A stretch of 64,000 nt of DNA. It comes from Nesterenkonia sp. Act20 (GTDB lineage Bacteria; Actinomycetota; Actinomycetes; Actinomycetales; Micrococcaceae). This document shows positions 9,005-19,686 of this stretch, in pieces (within the stretch, counting starts at the first letter, position 1; each line of letters begins with the position of its first letter). The notes beneath the pieces were generated by a model. The model had not been told where the DNA came from and searched no databases. It saw only the letters and a program-made list of their open reading frames with translations. A program made the translations under genes and the position numbers. The DNA is taken from assembly GCF_019173455.1 (NCBI RefSeq), contig NZ_JADPQH010000001.1, forward strand, positions 620,001 to 684,000, in the 5' to 3' direction.

Positions 9005-9028
9005 TTTCCCGCCTCGCTCAAGGGGAAA
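9005..9028 (-). terminator. possible weak uvrB terminator
   Basis: Arms TTTCCC and GGGAAA flank a 12-nt loop about 55 bases downstream of the uvrB stop. There is no clear T-tract. The rest of 8880-9081 holds no gene and must contain the promoter of the glycosyltransferase operon. Confidence 0.3.
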
Positions 9029-9081
9029 TGAAGTTCCGTTCACCGCTGGTGGCGGGGCAGACCGCACTACGAGGTGAGCTG

Positions 9082-11226
<2,145 letters not shown>

Positions 11227-11232
11227 AGATCA

Positions 11233-11238
11233 ATGCTA
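11233..11238 (-). promoter_or_regulatory. -10 box TAGCAT of leaderless uvrB; overlaps coaE stop
   Basis: TAGCAT stands 6 nt before the uvrB ATG, so transcription should start at or next to the start codon. Its first three bases are the TAG stop codon of coaE. Confidence 0.65.
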
Positions 11239-11850
11239 CTGCCGGGCTCTGACACGTCCCTGGAGTTTCTCGTACAGCTCATCGACCTGTCGCCACAGGT
11301 CCTCGACGGTGCCAGAGTTGTCCAGAATGACGTCCGCCGCCGCGGCCCGCTCGGCATCGGTGGCTTGTGCAGCGATGCGCGCTCTCGCGTCCTCCTCCGT
11401 GGAGCCGCGGTTCTCCACGATGCGCGTGATCCGCTGCGACTCAGGCGCCTGCACCACCAGGACCAGGTCGAACCGGTCCTGCTGGCCGGTCTCCACAAGC
11501 AGCGGAATGTCCTCGACCACCACGGTTCCCGCCGGGGCCTCCTCTCGCAGGCGTGCGGCCGCGGCACGCACCCGCGGATGCACGATCGCGTTGAGCTTTG
11601 CCCGGGCCTCCTCATCGCTGAAGACCACCCGACCCAGAGCGCCCCGGTCCAGCTCTCCGGCCTCGGTCACCAGTTCACGGCCGAAGGCCGAGACCACCTC
11701 CTCGAGTCCCGAGCTCCCGGGTTCCAGCGCCTCGCGGGCAAGGCGGTCGGCATCGACGATCAACGCCCCGTGCTCGGCCAGCCGGGCCGCCACCGCTGAT
11801 TTGCCGGAGGCGATGCCCCCGGTCAGTCCCACTGAATAGATCTCCGCCAT
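11236..11850 (-). CDS. coaE: dephospho-CoA kinase
   Basis: A 204-residue P-loop kinase that phosphorylates dephospho-CoA in the last step of coenzyme A synthesis; coaD at 39.9 kb performs the step before. The N-terminal GLTGGIASGKS is the Walker A loop. DADRLAREAL, a lid region with HPRVRA and VVEDIPLLVE follow in family order. Length is typical of the single-domain enzyme. It is transcribed with lysR upstream and uvrB downstream, but its own leaderless promoter is present. The stop TAG is shared with the uvrB -10 box. Confidence 0.96.
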   Translation of the reverse strand: MAEIYSVGLTGGIASGKSAVAARLAEHGALIVDADRLAREALEPGSSGLEEVVSAFGRELVTEAGELDRGALGRVVFSDEEARAKLNAIVHPRVRAAAARLREEAPAGTVVVEDIPLLVETGQQDRFDLVLVVQAPESQRITRIVENRGSTEEDARARIAAQATDAERAAAADVILDNSGTVEDLWRQVDELYEKLQGRVRARQ

Positions 11851-11856
11851 GCCCCG

Positions 11857-11862
11857 ATCCTA
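11857..11862 (-). promoter_or_regulatory. -10 box TAGGAT of leaderless coaE; overlaps lysR stop
   Basis: TAGGAT lies 6 nt before the coaE ATG. Its first three bases are the TAG stop of the LysR gene, the same arrangement as at uvrB. Confidence 0.65.
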
Positions 11863-12798
11863 GTGCTCAGGGCCCGGGGCGCTGCTCATGGGAACCGCGT
11901 GAGCACGCGTGACCTCCTGTCCGATCTGCACCAGCTGCTCGGTGACGGTTCTCACTGCCAGGCGCTGGAAACGATCACGTCTGCTCAGTGCGACGATGCT
12001 GCGCTCCGCGTGGACGCCGATCAGTGGCCGCAGAATCACTCCGTCGCTGGGCCGCGTGGTGAACCGGGGAAGCAGGCCGATCCCTGCACCGGCAGCGACC
12101 AGCGACTCCACGAGGTGATTGTCCCTGAGTCGAAATGAGCGGTGCGCGGGTCGACCGGTGAGCTGCTCGATGGCGAGTGGTATCGCGTCGAAGGGGTACC
12201 CTTCGGGAACACCGATCCAGTCATGGTCGACGAGATCCTCAGGGGTGAGCCGCGGCATGGAGGCCAGCGGATGCTCCCGAGGGAGCGCCACGTCGATGGG
12301 CTCCCGCGCGAGCAGCGTGCTGCTGAGACCTTCTGCGCCGATCGGGGTCTCCCCGGTGAGGCTGTGGCTGATGACGATGTCGGCATCCAGAGCACGCGCG
12401 GCGAAATCGGCCTCAGCGATGTCAAAGTCGTCGAGCGCCAGGGCAATGGCGCTCCCCCGAAGCCGTTCGACCAGCGCTGGCAGCAGCGCCTGGCCTGCGC
12501 TGGGCAAGGTGCCCACCCGCACGAGTCCACGTGGCTTCCCGGTGCTCTCCTCCAGGCGCGCCTGGAGCCTTGCGAGACTCTCAGACACCTCTTCGGCTCC
12601 TTCTGCGAGCAGCTGCCCCGCAGAGGTCAGCCGCAGCCCCCGGGAATCTGGTTCGACAAGCTTCACGCGGAGGTCGCGTTCGGCGGAGCGAAGCTGCTGG
12701 GACAGCGCCGACGGCGTTCTATGGGTGGCACGAGCCACGGCCGTGAGCGTGCCCCGTGCGGCGATCTCGCGCAGCAGCTCCAGATGACGAAGTTCCAT
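11860..12798 (-). CDS. LysR-family transcriptional regulator
   Basis: A 312-residue LysR regulator. The winged helix-turn-helix occupies about residues 1-60 (MELRHLELLREIAARGTLTA, then SALSQQLRSAERDL), followed by a periplasmic-binding-protein-like effector domain. It is divergent from an EamA transporter gene, and the 71-bp gap contains a palindromic T-N11-A site, so it most likely controls that exporter. This resembles LysR/RhtA-type pairs for amino acid or metabolite efflux. The effector is unknown. The ATG at 12798 has a -10 box 6 nt upstream and is probably leaderless. Confidence 0.92.
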   Translation of the reverse strand: MELRHLELLREIAARGTLTAVARATHRTPSALSQQLRSAERDLRVKLVEPDSRGLRLTSAGQLLAEGAEEVSESLARLQARLEESTGKPRGLVRVGTLPSAGQALLPALVERLRGSAIALALDDFDIAEADFAARALDADIVISHSLTGETPIGAEGLSSTLLAREPIDVALPREHPLASMPRLTPEDLVDHDWIGVPEGYPFDAIPLAIEQLTGRPAHRSFRLRDNHLVESLVAAGAGIGLLPRFTTRPSDGVILRPLIGVHAERSIVALSRRDRFQRLAVRTVTEQLVQIGQEVTRAHAVPMSSAPGPEH

Positions 12799-12804
12799 GT
12801 AGCC

Positions 12805-12810
12805 AAGCTA
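12805..12810 (-). promoter_or_regulatory. -10 box TAGCTT of leaderless lysR
   Basis: TAGCTT lies 6 nt before the LysR ATG, with no Shine-Dalgarno sequence at normal spacing. Confidence 0.55.
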
Positions 12811-12829
12811 CACCCTCCTCGCATAACAA

Positions 12830-12844
12830 TTCAGTAGACCTGAA
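12830..12844. promoter_or_regulatory. candidate LysR operator, TTCAG-N5-CTGAA
   Basis: A perfect 15-bp inverted repeat TTCAGTAGACCTGAA lies between the divergent lysR and EamA starts. Its inner 13 bases fit the LysR T-N11-A consensus (T at 12831, A at 12843). It is the only clear palindrome in this gap. Confidence 0.65.
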
Positions 12845-12869
12845 GTCAATCAACCCCGAGTATGAAGTC

Positions 12870-13862
12870 ATGCCTATGCGCCACATCTCCCTCGCACTGC
12901 TCGTCGCCCTGCTGTGGGGTCTGAACTTCCTGGCTATCCGTTTCTCCCTTGACCAGTTTCCGCCGCTTTTCCTCGCCGGTATGCGGTTCCTGATCCTGGC
13001 ACTGCCGGCCCTGCTCTTCGTACCCTGGCCTGGTGTCAAGATCCGGTACCTCCTGGGCTACGGCCTCGGCTTCGGCACCCTGCAGTTCTTCGGTCTCTAC
13101 CTGGGCATGTCCGCAGGATTCCCCACCGGGCTGGCCTCCCTGGTCCTCCAGGCCTCGGCGCCGTTCACGGTGCTCCTGGGCGCCCTCGTGCTCAAGGAGC
13201 ACATCACCGCCCGCCGTGCGGCGGGCGTCGGCGTCGCCGTTCTCGGACTGGCGCTGGTGGGGCTCTCTCGGGGCGTCCTGGACGGGTGGACCCCGTTTCT
13301 GCTGGTCCTCTTCGGGGCCTTCGGCTGGGCACTGGGCAACCTCGCCTCGCGAAAGGCCCAGACGGACCGGCCGATGGCGCTGGTGCTGTGGATGGCGGTG
13401 GTGCCGCCGGTCCCGCTGCTCACGGTGGCCTTCCTAGTGGAGGGCCCGGAGCAGATCGGCGCAGCGCTGGCCACCTCCGTCAGTCTTGAGGCGATCCCGG
13501 CGTGGGTGGGCCTGGCCTACACGATCCTCTTCGGCACGGTGGTGGGATCGGGGATCTGGGTCTGGCTGATGCGCAGGCACCCGGCCGGCGTCGTCGCGCC
13601 CTTCTCCATGCTGGTGCCGGTGGTCGGGATTCTCGCTGCCTGGCTTATCCTGGGCGAGGTGCCGACCTGGTTGGAGCTGGCTGGGGGCATGCTGGTGGTC
13701 GGCGGCGTCGTGTACGCCTCGCGGCGCGGCGCTTCTCCAGCGCAGCCAGTGCAGCCAGCACCCCCGGGGCAAGAGAAGGTGGAGGCTGCCGAACGGGCGA
13801 CCCCTCACGAGTCGGTCTCTCGACCCAGGTACTCGACGACCGCGGCTCCGAACCGCTCTTGA
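12870..13862 (+). CDS. EamA/DMT-family transporter (probable metabolite exporter)
   Basis: A 330-residue inner-membrane protein with about ten hydrophobic helices arranged as two EamA repeats. The first begins LALLVALLWGLNFLAIRFSL and contains MRFLILALPALLF; the second includes FGAFGWALGNLASRKAQ and PVVGILAAWLILGE. Relatives export amino acids, nucleosides or drugs. ATG 12870 or ATG 12876 is preferred to the longer upstream frame, which would run into the divergent lysR gene. The hydrophilic Pro/Ala-rich tail overlaps the 3' end of the convergent SGNH gene by 58 bp, so the last ~20 residues are read through that gene. Regulation by the divergent LysR protein is likely. Confidence 0.88.
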   Translation: MPMRHISLALLVALLWGLNFLAIRFSLDQFPPLFLAGMRFLILALPALLFVPWPGVKIRYLLGYGLGFGTLQFFGLYLGMSAGFPTGLASLVLQASAPFTVLLGALVLKEHITARRAAGVGVAVLGLALVGLSRGVLDGWTPFLLVLFGAFGWALGNLASRKAQTDRPMALVLWMAVVPPVPLLTVAFLVEGPEQIGAALATSVSLEAIPAWVGLAYTILFGTVVGSGIWVWLMRRHPAGVVAPFSMLVPVVGILAAWLILGEVPTWLELAGGMLVVGGVVYASRRGASPAQPVQPAPPGQEKVEAAERATPHESVSRPRYSTTAAPNRS

Positions 13863-14497
13863 GCCTCTGGGGTGAGATGGATCCCGTCGTAGGTCATTCC
13901 CTCGACGAACCCGCCGTCCGGACTCCGCAGGAATTCGAAGCCGTCGAAGTACTCCCACCCCCGGTCTTCAGCGAGCTCCCGGAGCGATTCGTTGAACACG
14001 CCGCTCGTAGGCATGACTTCCTGCTCCAACGGCGGGATGGCCAGCACGAGCACACGGTCGGCCGGCGCCTTGGCGACGATAGCCTCGAGGCTCGAGGCGG
14101 TCTGATCGAAGGGGACTCCCTGGACGAGATCGTTGGTTCCCGTCATCACGATCATGACATCTGCACCCATGACCCCGCGAAAACTCTCAGCCTGGAGGGT
14201 CGAGGTGGCCCCGGCCACAGCCCAACCGCCGGCGAACCGATATCCCTCCGAGATCAGGGTGGAGACCCAGGACTGGTCCCCGATCCTTCCCGCAGCGAAG
14301 TTCAGCGAGTCCATCTCGGTGTGCGAATCTCCTACCACCGCGACGCCGCCGTGCTCGGCCACCTCAGGCTCCCCAGCGGCGACGTCGGTCTCGCGCTCGG
14401 TCAGGACCAGCAGCGCCCCCATGGTGAGGGCCAGCACGACGGGGAGAACGTACGTCCACACGCTCGACGCACGTCGGTGCCGAAGGTTCTGGCTCAT
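13805..14497 (-). CDS. membrane-anchored SGNH/GDSL hydrolase
   Basis: A 230-residue protein with one N-terminal transmembrane segment (about residues 14-33) after a basic stretch, then an SGNH hydrolase domain predicted outside the membrane. Catalytic blocks are GDSHT (Ser58), GTND (Asn122) and DGIHLT (Asp204, His207). Such enzymes are esterases, lipases or O-acetyl-polysaccharide deacetylases; which one cannot be read here. A cell-envelope role fits the anchor. It overlaps the EamA gene tail and is separated from the BCCT gene by a strong hairpin. Confidence 0.85.
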   Translation of the reverse strand: MSQNLRHRRASSVWTYVLPVVLALTMGALLVLTERETDVAAGEPEVAEHGGVAVVGDSHTEMDSLNFAAGRIGDQSWVSTLISEGYRFAGGWAVAGATSTLQAESFRGVMGADVMIVMTGTNDLVQGVPFDQTASSLEAIVAKAPADRVLVLAIPPLEQEVMPTSGVFNESLRELAEDRGWEYFDGFEFLRSPDGGFVEGMTYDGIHLTPEAQERFGAAVVEYLGRETDS

Positions 14498-14536
14498 GCG
14501 CGCCTGGTGATCACGCGCGCGACATGAGTGCAGACA

Positions 14537-14573
14537 GAGATGCCCGGCTCCCGATGCGGGTGCCGGGCATCTC
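14537..14573 (-). terminator. 12-bp perfect stem-loop downstream of the BCCT gene
   Basis: Arms GAGATGCCCGGC and GCCGGGCATCTC form a perfect 12-bp stem with a 13-nt loop, between the BCCT stop and the SGNH start. There is no T-tract, so it acts as a strong intrinsic hairpin or an RNA-stabilising end. Confidence 0.65.
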
Positions 14574-14605
14574 CAGGCAGAACACGGCGAATCACTCGAC
14601 GCAGC

Positions 14606-16393
14606 TCAGTGACTCACGTGAGGGCCCCCGGGGTCCCTCGGCCCCACTGTGGGCAGATCGCCGGTGCGCACCCGGTACTGCTCCACGATAGGGGGCTGAT
14701 CCGCGTGGTCCACGTCCGGAGCGTTCTCCGGCTGGGTGCCCTCGTGATAATCCGGGGCGACCACTGCTTCCTGGAGCGACTCGTCCGGCTCCTCCATGCG
14801 GCGCTCGTACTCCTCGGGGGGAAGCGTCTTGAGCCAGCGACGGGTCCTCAGGAAGCCGATCTCGCCGGCGTCCTCACGCATGGCACGGGAGAGGTTGTAC
14901 ATCATGAAGTAGCCCAGGATGAAGAACGGAAGCCCCAGGACCAGGGCCACGTTCTGCAGCGCCGCCAAGCCACCCTCGCCGGTGGCGGTGAGCAGCACGG
15001 CCGCGATGGTGCCGATGGCGATGGTCCAGAAGGCTCGCTGGTGCAGCGGGGCCTTGCCCTCGTAGCCGTTGCACATGTCGTCGAGGACCAGTGAGCAGGA
15101 GTCCATCGAGGTGACGAAGAAGATGCCCACGAGCATGATGGCGATCGAGGAGGTCAGGGTGGCCAGCGGGAACTCATTGAGGAATGCGAAGAGAGCACCC
15201 TCGACGCCGTCGTCCAGCACGGTGTCCACCAGTCCACCGTCACCATTGAGCTCGATGTCGAAGACACCGGCGCCCCAGATCCCGAACCAGATGATCGTGA
15301 ACAGCGTAGGCAGTCCCAGCACGCCGGCGACGAACTGACGCACGGAGCGTCCCCGGGAGATGCGGGCGATGAAGATGCCCACGAAGGGAGCCCAGGCCAC
15401 AGTCCAGGCCCAGTAGAAGATGGTCCAGGAATTCTGCCAGCCGGTGTCGGCGAGCGTGTCGTTCCAGAACGCGAGCTCGGGAAGCATCGAGACGTAGACG
15501 CCGGTCCATTCGATCATGCCGCGCAGCATGAAGACGGTGGGACCGGTGACCAGCACGAAGAGCAGCAGCGCGATCGCGGTCCAGATGTTGAAGTTCGAGA
15601 GCCGCTTGATGCCTTTATCGACGCCGAGGACTGCGGAGATCGTGGCGATCACCGTGACCACGGCGATGATCATGATGAAGTTCCAGGCGGAGTCGCTGAT
15701 GCCCAGCAGGCTGGCGAGCCCGGCGTGGATCTGCAGGGTGCCCAGGCCGATCGAGACGGCCACGCCGAAGATCGTGCCCACGATCGCCAGGATGTCGATG
15801 CCTTTGCCGATCGGGCCGTGGATCTTGTCGCCGAGCATCGGCTGGAAGATCGAGGAGACGCGCGGGGGCAGGTTCCTCTTGTATATGAAGTAGGCGAAGG
15901 CCAGGCCAGGCAGCGCGAAGATCGTCCAGGTGTGCAGACCGAAGTGGTAGAGCGTGAAGCCCATGGCCTCATTGGCGGCTTCCATGGAGCGCGGCTCCAC
16001 GCCCATCTGCTCTCCGCGCGGGGGGTTGGCGAAGTGGTTGGCGGGCTCCGCGACGGCCCAGAACATCAGAATGGTGCCGATGCCTGCGGCGAAGAGCATG
16101 CCGAACCAGGCGACATCTGAGTGCTCTGGCTCGTCGCCGTCGGCACCGAGCTTGATCCGTCCGAAGCGACCAGAAGCCTTATAGATGAGGAAGACCAGGA
16201 AGATGGTCACTCCGGAGATGTAGAACCATCCGAGGTTCTCGTAGATCCAGGAGGACCAGGTCCCGAAGAACTCACCCATTCCGGTGGGGATGAGCAGGGT
16301 CAGGATCACGAACCCGATGACGATGGCAGCAGAGCCGAAGAACAGGATCGGACTGGTTCTCAACCTGAAGAAATCGTGGAGGCGGAGCAGCAT
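14606..16393 (-). CDS. BCCT-family betaine/choline/carnitine transporter
   Basis: A 595-residue, roughly 12-helix transporter. Family signatures include WAVAEPANHF in the early loop, GLHTWTIFALPGLAFAYF and the tryptophan-rich TIFYWAWTVAWAPFVG of the substrate-site helix. BCCT carriers import glycine betaine, choline, carnitine or ectoine using the Na+ or H+ gradient, chiefly as osmoprotectants. A hydrophilic C-terminal tail of about 80 residues may sense osmolarity, as in BetP, but that is inference. ATG 16393 is chosen over ATG 16396 because AAAGG is then 5 nt upstream. A betaine-type transporter fits a salt-tolerant lifestyle. Confidence 0.94.
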   Translation of the reverse strand: MLLRLHDFFRLRTSPILFFGSAAIVIGFVILTLLIPTGMGEFFGTWSSWIYENLGWFYISGVTIFLVFLIYKASGRFGRIKLGADGDEPEHSDVAWFGMLFAAGIGTILMFWAVAEPANHFANPPRGEQMGVEPRSMEAANEAMGFTLYHFGLHTWTIFALPGLAFAYFIYKRNLPPRVSSIFQPMLGDKIHGPIGKGIDILAIVGTIFGVAVSIGLGTLQIHAGLASLLGISDSAWNFIMIIAVVTVIATISAVLGVDKGIKRLSNFNIWTAIALLLFVLVTGPTVFMLRGMIEWTGVYVSMLPELAFWNDTLADTGWQNSWTIFYWAWTVAWAPFVGIFIARISRGRSVRQFVAGVLGLPTLFTIIWFGIWGAGVFDIELNGDGGLVDTVLDDGVEGALFAFLNEFPLATLTSSIAIMLVGIFFVTSMDSCSLVLDDMCNGYEGKAPLHQRAFWTIAIGTIAAVLLTATGEGGLAALQNVALVLGLPFFILGYFMMYNLSRAMREDAGEIGFLRTRRWLKTLPPEEYERRMEEPDESLQEAVVAPDYHEGTQPENAPDVDHADQPPIVEQYRVRTGDLPTVGPRDPGGPHVSH

Positions 16394-16472
16394 CATTGCC
16401 TTTCATAGTGTCTGGCTGAGGCCTGACCGGCGGGTGATCGTTCCTACGCTATGGAATTCTCGCGCAGAATGC

Positions 16473-16491
16473 ACCCGCGATCGCGGCGGGT
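16473..16491. promoter_or_regulatory. inverted repeat ACCCGC-N7-GCGGGT upstream of the BCCT gene
   Basis: Six-base arms around GATCGCG lie about 80 bp upstream of the transporter start, between it and the divergent methyltransferase. It is a possible operator; no regulator gene is adjacent. Confidence 0.3.
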
Positions 16492-16633
16492 CGGCCGATT
16501 CCTGCCCTCTCAGACGGGGTGTTGAACCCGGATTCTCTGGGTCTCGCCCGCCATCTCCCGGAGCAGCGTCCGCGATCTCATTCGAATAACGATTCCCCTC
16601 TGCATTCCGGGACCAGCGGATCAGCAGAGCCTC

Positions 16634-16639
16634 TAAGCT
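16634..16639 (+). promoter_or_regulatory. -10 box TAAGCT of leaderless methyltransferase gene
   Basis: TAAGCT is 6 nt before ATG 16646 and no Shine-Dalgarno is present, so the mRNA is probably leaderless. Confidence 0.6.
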
Positions 16640-16645
16640 TGAAAC

Positions 16646-17881
16646 ATGTCACTTCCTGCGGGGCAGACCCCCGACGTCCACCCTTCTCAGCTCACCGAGA
16701 CGTTCGATTTCACCCGGCTGAGCCCCCCGGCAGATGCGGTGGACATGTTGCTGCTCGACACCGCCGCCGCATGGTGGGAGCACGGCCACGCGCGTGACGG
16801 TGTGCTCATCCTCGATGACCGGTCCGGAGCTCTCACCCTGCCCGTGCTGGCTTCGCTGATCTCCGACGCCGGCAGGCCTCGCGCAGCCTGCGCCGCCGTG
16901 GAGGACGCCGTCTCCGCCGTTCGCGTCGTCCAGGACGAGCTGGGGGCCGAGCTTGGTCTCCAGCGCAACGCGAGGCGCTACGAGCTGCCCGCCCCCGTCC
17001 CCGCGGAGCTGCCCGCCCTGAACGACGCGGAGCCAGAGGCCTTCGCCGGGGTGCACACGGTGCTGATGCATCTCCCCCGCTCCCTGGAGACGCTCGCCGA
17101 CTGGGCCTGGCTCATCCGCCAGCATGCCGCAGCCGACGTGGTCGTGCTTGCCGGGGGCAGGGACAAGCATATGAACCATTCGATGAATCAGGTTCTGGAG
17201 AAGAACTTCTCCGACGTGTCGGCGGGCCGCGGACGGTCCAAGTCGCGGATCCTCACGGCGCGGGCGCCACGCGGCGATGTGCCCGCGGCCGAGCCGCGCA
17301 CGCAGGCCCACCAGATCAGCGTGCCCGGGGCGGCACCGACCGATCTCATCCTATGCAGCATGGGCGCCACCTACGGAGGGACCAAGCTGGACCCCGGCAC
17401 GCGGCTGCTGCTGCAGACCGCCGAGGCCCACGCGGAGTTCCCCGGCGCCGAGGAGGCCGTGGACTTCGGCTCCGGCAACGGGACCGTCAGCGCGTTCCTG
17501 GCGCTGCGCCACCGGGAGCTGCGCATGATCGCCACCGATCACTCCGCCTCGGCAGTGCAGTCCACCCGCCTGACGGCCGCCGCCAATGGCGTGGCAGACC
17601 GGATCGAGGCGATGCGCGACGATGCGCTGTCCCGTCTTGCCGACTCCTCGGCTGAGCTCATCCTGCTCAATCCGCCGTTCCACCAGGGCAACGCGGTGGA
17701 CCCGGCGGCGGCCAACCGGCTGATCCGGGCCGCTGCGCGGGTGCTCGCGCCAGGAGGAAGGCTGTACTGCGTCTATAACTCGCATCTGAAGCACCGAGCG
17801 GTGCTGACTCGAGAGATCGGACCCACCCAGCAGCTCGCACGCGATGCGCGCTTCACGGTGACGGTCTCCACGGCCAGCTGA
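16646..17881 (+). CDS. RsmC/RlmG-like rRNA guanine-N2 methyltransferase
   Basis: A 411-residue class I SAM-dependent methyltransferase with a degenerate N-terminal MTS-like half and an active C-terminal half. This two-domain layout is that of RsmC (16S G1207) and RlmG (23S G1835). The SAM loop is VDFGSGNGTVSAFLALR and the catalytic motif is NPPFHQG, as expected for exocyclic-amine methylation. FSDVSAGRGRSKSR in the linker resembles the RlmG/RsmC linker. Which rRNA site it modifies is not settled. The gene is convergent with rpsA across a shared terminator and is probably leaderless. Confidence 0.85.
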   Translation: MSLPAGQTPDVHPSQLTETFDFTRLSPPADAVDMLLLDTAAAWWEHGHARDGVLILDDRSGALTLPVLASLISDAGRPRAACAAVEDAVSAVRVVQDELGAELGLQRNARRYELPAPVPAELPALNDAEPEAFAGVHTVLMHLPRSLETLADWAWLIRQHAAADVVVLAGGRDKHMNHSMNQVLEKNFSDVSAGRGRSKSRILTARAPRGDVPAAEPRTQAHQISVPGAAPTDLILCSMGATYGGTKLDPGTRLLLQTAEAHAEFPGAEEAVDFGSGNGTVSAFLALRHRELRMIATDHSASAVQSTRLTAAANGVADRIEAMRDDALSRLADSSAELILLNPPFHQGNAVDPAAANRLIRAAARVLAPGGRLYCVYNSHLKHRAVLTREIGPTQQLARDARFTVTVSTAS

Positions 17882-17899
17882 TCCCCACGGCGCACGAAA

Positions 17900-17934
17900 A
17901 GGGCCCGTCCCACCAGATCGGTGGAACGGGCCCT
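17900..17934. terminator. bidirectional intrinsic terminator between methyltransferase gene and rpsA
   Basis: A 15-bp stem with one mismatch (17900-17914 with 17920-17934) and a 5-nt loop. On the minus strand it ends in TTTT, so it is a good rpsA terminator. On the plus strand it is followed by CTTCTC. Confidence 0.85.
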
Positions 17935-17965
17935 CTTCTCATTCAGCTGAGATCAGCCGTGAAGA

Positions 17966-19474
17966 TCAGCCGTTTCCGGTGAGCTTCTCACGCAGAGCAG
18001 CCAGCGCCTCATCGGAGGCCAGCGTGCCGGCATCCTCAGTGGTGGTGTTCTGCGAGGAGGAGTAGTTCGACGGAGCAGGCTCCGACTTGCTGCTGGAGCT
18101 GCTGCTGCTCGAGGAGCTGGAACCGACAGTTGCCTGAGCGGCAGCTTCGGCGTCTGCTTCGATAGCTGCGACGACCTGCTTCTTGTGCGCTTCCCAACGC
18201 TCCTGGGCCTTGGCGTACTGAGCCTCCCAGACGGAACGCTGCTCGTCGTAGCCTTCCATCCACTCGTTGGTCTCCGGATCGAAGCCCTCGGGGTACTTGT
18301 AGTTGCCGGCGTCGTCGTACTCGGCATCCATGCCGTAGACGGCGGGATCGAACTCTGCACCCTCGGGGTCGACACCTTCGTTGGCCTGCTTCAGCGAGAG
18401 GCTGATGCGGCGGCGTTCGAGGTCGATGTCGATGACCTTGACGAAGAGCTCGTCACCCACGGAGACGACCTGCTCGGCCAGATCAACGTGGCGCACTGCC
18501 AGCTCGGAGATGTGCACCAGACCCTCGATGCCGTCCTCCACGCGGACGAATGCACCGAAGGGCACCAACTTGGTGACCTTGCCGGGGACGACCTGGCCCA
18601 GCGCATGAGTGCGGGCGAAGGTCTGCCACGGGTCTTCCTGCGTGGCCTTGAGCGACAGGGAGACGCGTTCGCGATCCATGTCCACCTCGAGGACCTCGAC
18701 GGTGACTTCCTGGCCGACCTCGACAACCTCGTTCGGGTGATCGATGTGCTTCCAGGACAGCTCGGAGACGTGAACCAGACCGTCGACGCCGCCGAGATCC
18801 ACGAACGCACCGAAGTTGACGATCGAGGAGACGGTGCCCGTGCGGACCTGACCGCGCTCGAGCTTGTTGAGGAAGGAGGAGCGGACCTCGGACTGGGTCT
18901 GCTCGAGCCATGCACGGCGGGACAGGACCACGTTGTTGCGGTTCTTGTCCAGCTCGATGATCTTGGCTTCAATCTCCTGGCCGATGTAGGGCGCCAGGTC
19001 GCGGACACGGCGCATCTCCACCAGCGATGCCGGCAGGAAGCCGCGCAGACCGATGTCCAGGATGAGGCCACCCTTGACGACCTCGATGACGGTGCCGGAG
19101 ACGACGCCGTCCTCTTCCTTGATGCGCTCGATGTCGCCCCAGGCGCGCTCGTACTGAGCCCGCTTCTTGGAGAGGATCAGGCGGCCTTCTTTGTCCTCCT
19201 TGGTGAGGACCAGAGCCTCCACCAGATCGCCGACGGCGACGACTTCGTCCGGGTTCACATCGTGCTTGATGGAGAGCTCGCGGGACGGGATGACGCCTTC
19301 GGTCTTGTACCCGATGTCGAGGAGGACCTCGTCGCGGTCGACCTTGACGATGGTGCCCTCTACGAGGTCTCCGTCGTTGAAGTACTTCATAGTCGCATCT
19401 ACTGCGGCGAGGAACTCTTCTGCGGTGCCGATGTCATTGACGGCGACCTGTGGGGCAGTGGTAGTGGTGGTCAT
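17966..19474 (-). CDS. rpsA: 30S ribosomal protein S1
   Basis: A 502-residue S1 with four S1/OB-fold RNA-binding domains, beginning near residues 33 (VEGTIVKVDRDEVLLDIG), 121 (VVSGTVIEVVKGGLILDIG), 208 (VRTGTVSSIVNFGAFVDLG) and 293 (VPGKVTKLVPFGAFVRVE). Actinobacterial S1 has four domains rather than the six of E. coli. The last ~140 residues are acidic then serine-rich and probably disordered; they include a run of serines encoded near 18090-18120. S1 loads mRNA on the 30S subunit, though leaderless messages need it least. It has a strong promoter about 215 bp upstream and hence a long leader. Confidence 0.97.
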   Translation of the reverse strand: MTTTTTAPQVAVNDIGTAEEFLAAVDATMKYFNDGDLVEGTIVKVDRDEVLLDIGYKTEGVIPSRELSIKHDVNPDEVVAVGDLVEALVLTKEDKEGRLILSKKRAQYERAWGDIERIKEEDGVVSGTVIEVVKGGLILDIGLRGFLPASLVEMRRVRDLAPYIGQEIEAKIIELDKNRNNVVLSRRAWLEQTQSEVRSSFLNKLERGQVRTGTVSSIVNFGAFVDLGGVDGLVHVSELSWKHIDHPNEVVEVGQEVTVEVLEVDMDRERVSLSLKATQEDPWQTFARTHALGQVVPGKVTKLVPFGAFVRVEDGIEGLVHISELAVRHVDLAEQVVSVGDELFVKVIDIDLERRRISLSLKQANEGVDPEGAEFDPAVYGMDAEYDDAGNYKYPEGFDPETNEWMEGYDEQRSVWEAQYAKAQERWEAHKKQVVAAIEADAEAAAQATVGSSSSSSSSSSSKSEPAPSNYSSSQNTTTEDAGTLASDEALAALREKLTGNG

Positions 19475-19686
19475 GTAGTAGGGGCTCCGATATGGATCGT
19501 GTGCTGGCGTGGTCAGTGCACGGGCGTGCCGTGCAGGGCGACGTTCTGGTGCACCGAGCGATGGACAGATGAACAGGGTGAACTCGTCAGGTCCCGATTC
19601 CGGCGTGGACGCCGAAGGGCGGACTGTTGAGTTGAATCTGCATCAGATGTCGGAGACGACTCTGTGCGCAGAACGCGCCCGGTCAG

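Noticed and set aside
18185-19630. 481-codon open frame opposite rpsA
   Set aside because: Antisense to four clear S1 domains; rich in Asp/Leu/Val repeats that mirror the S1 repeats.
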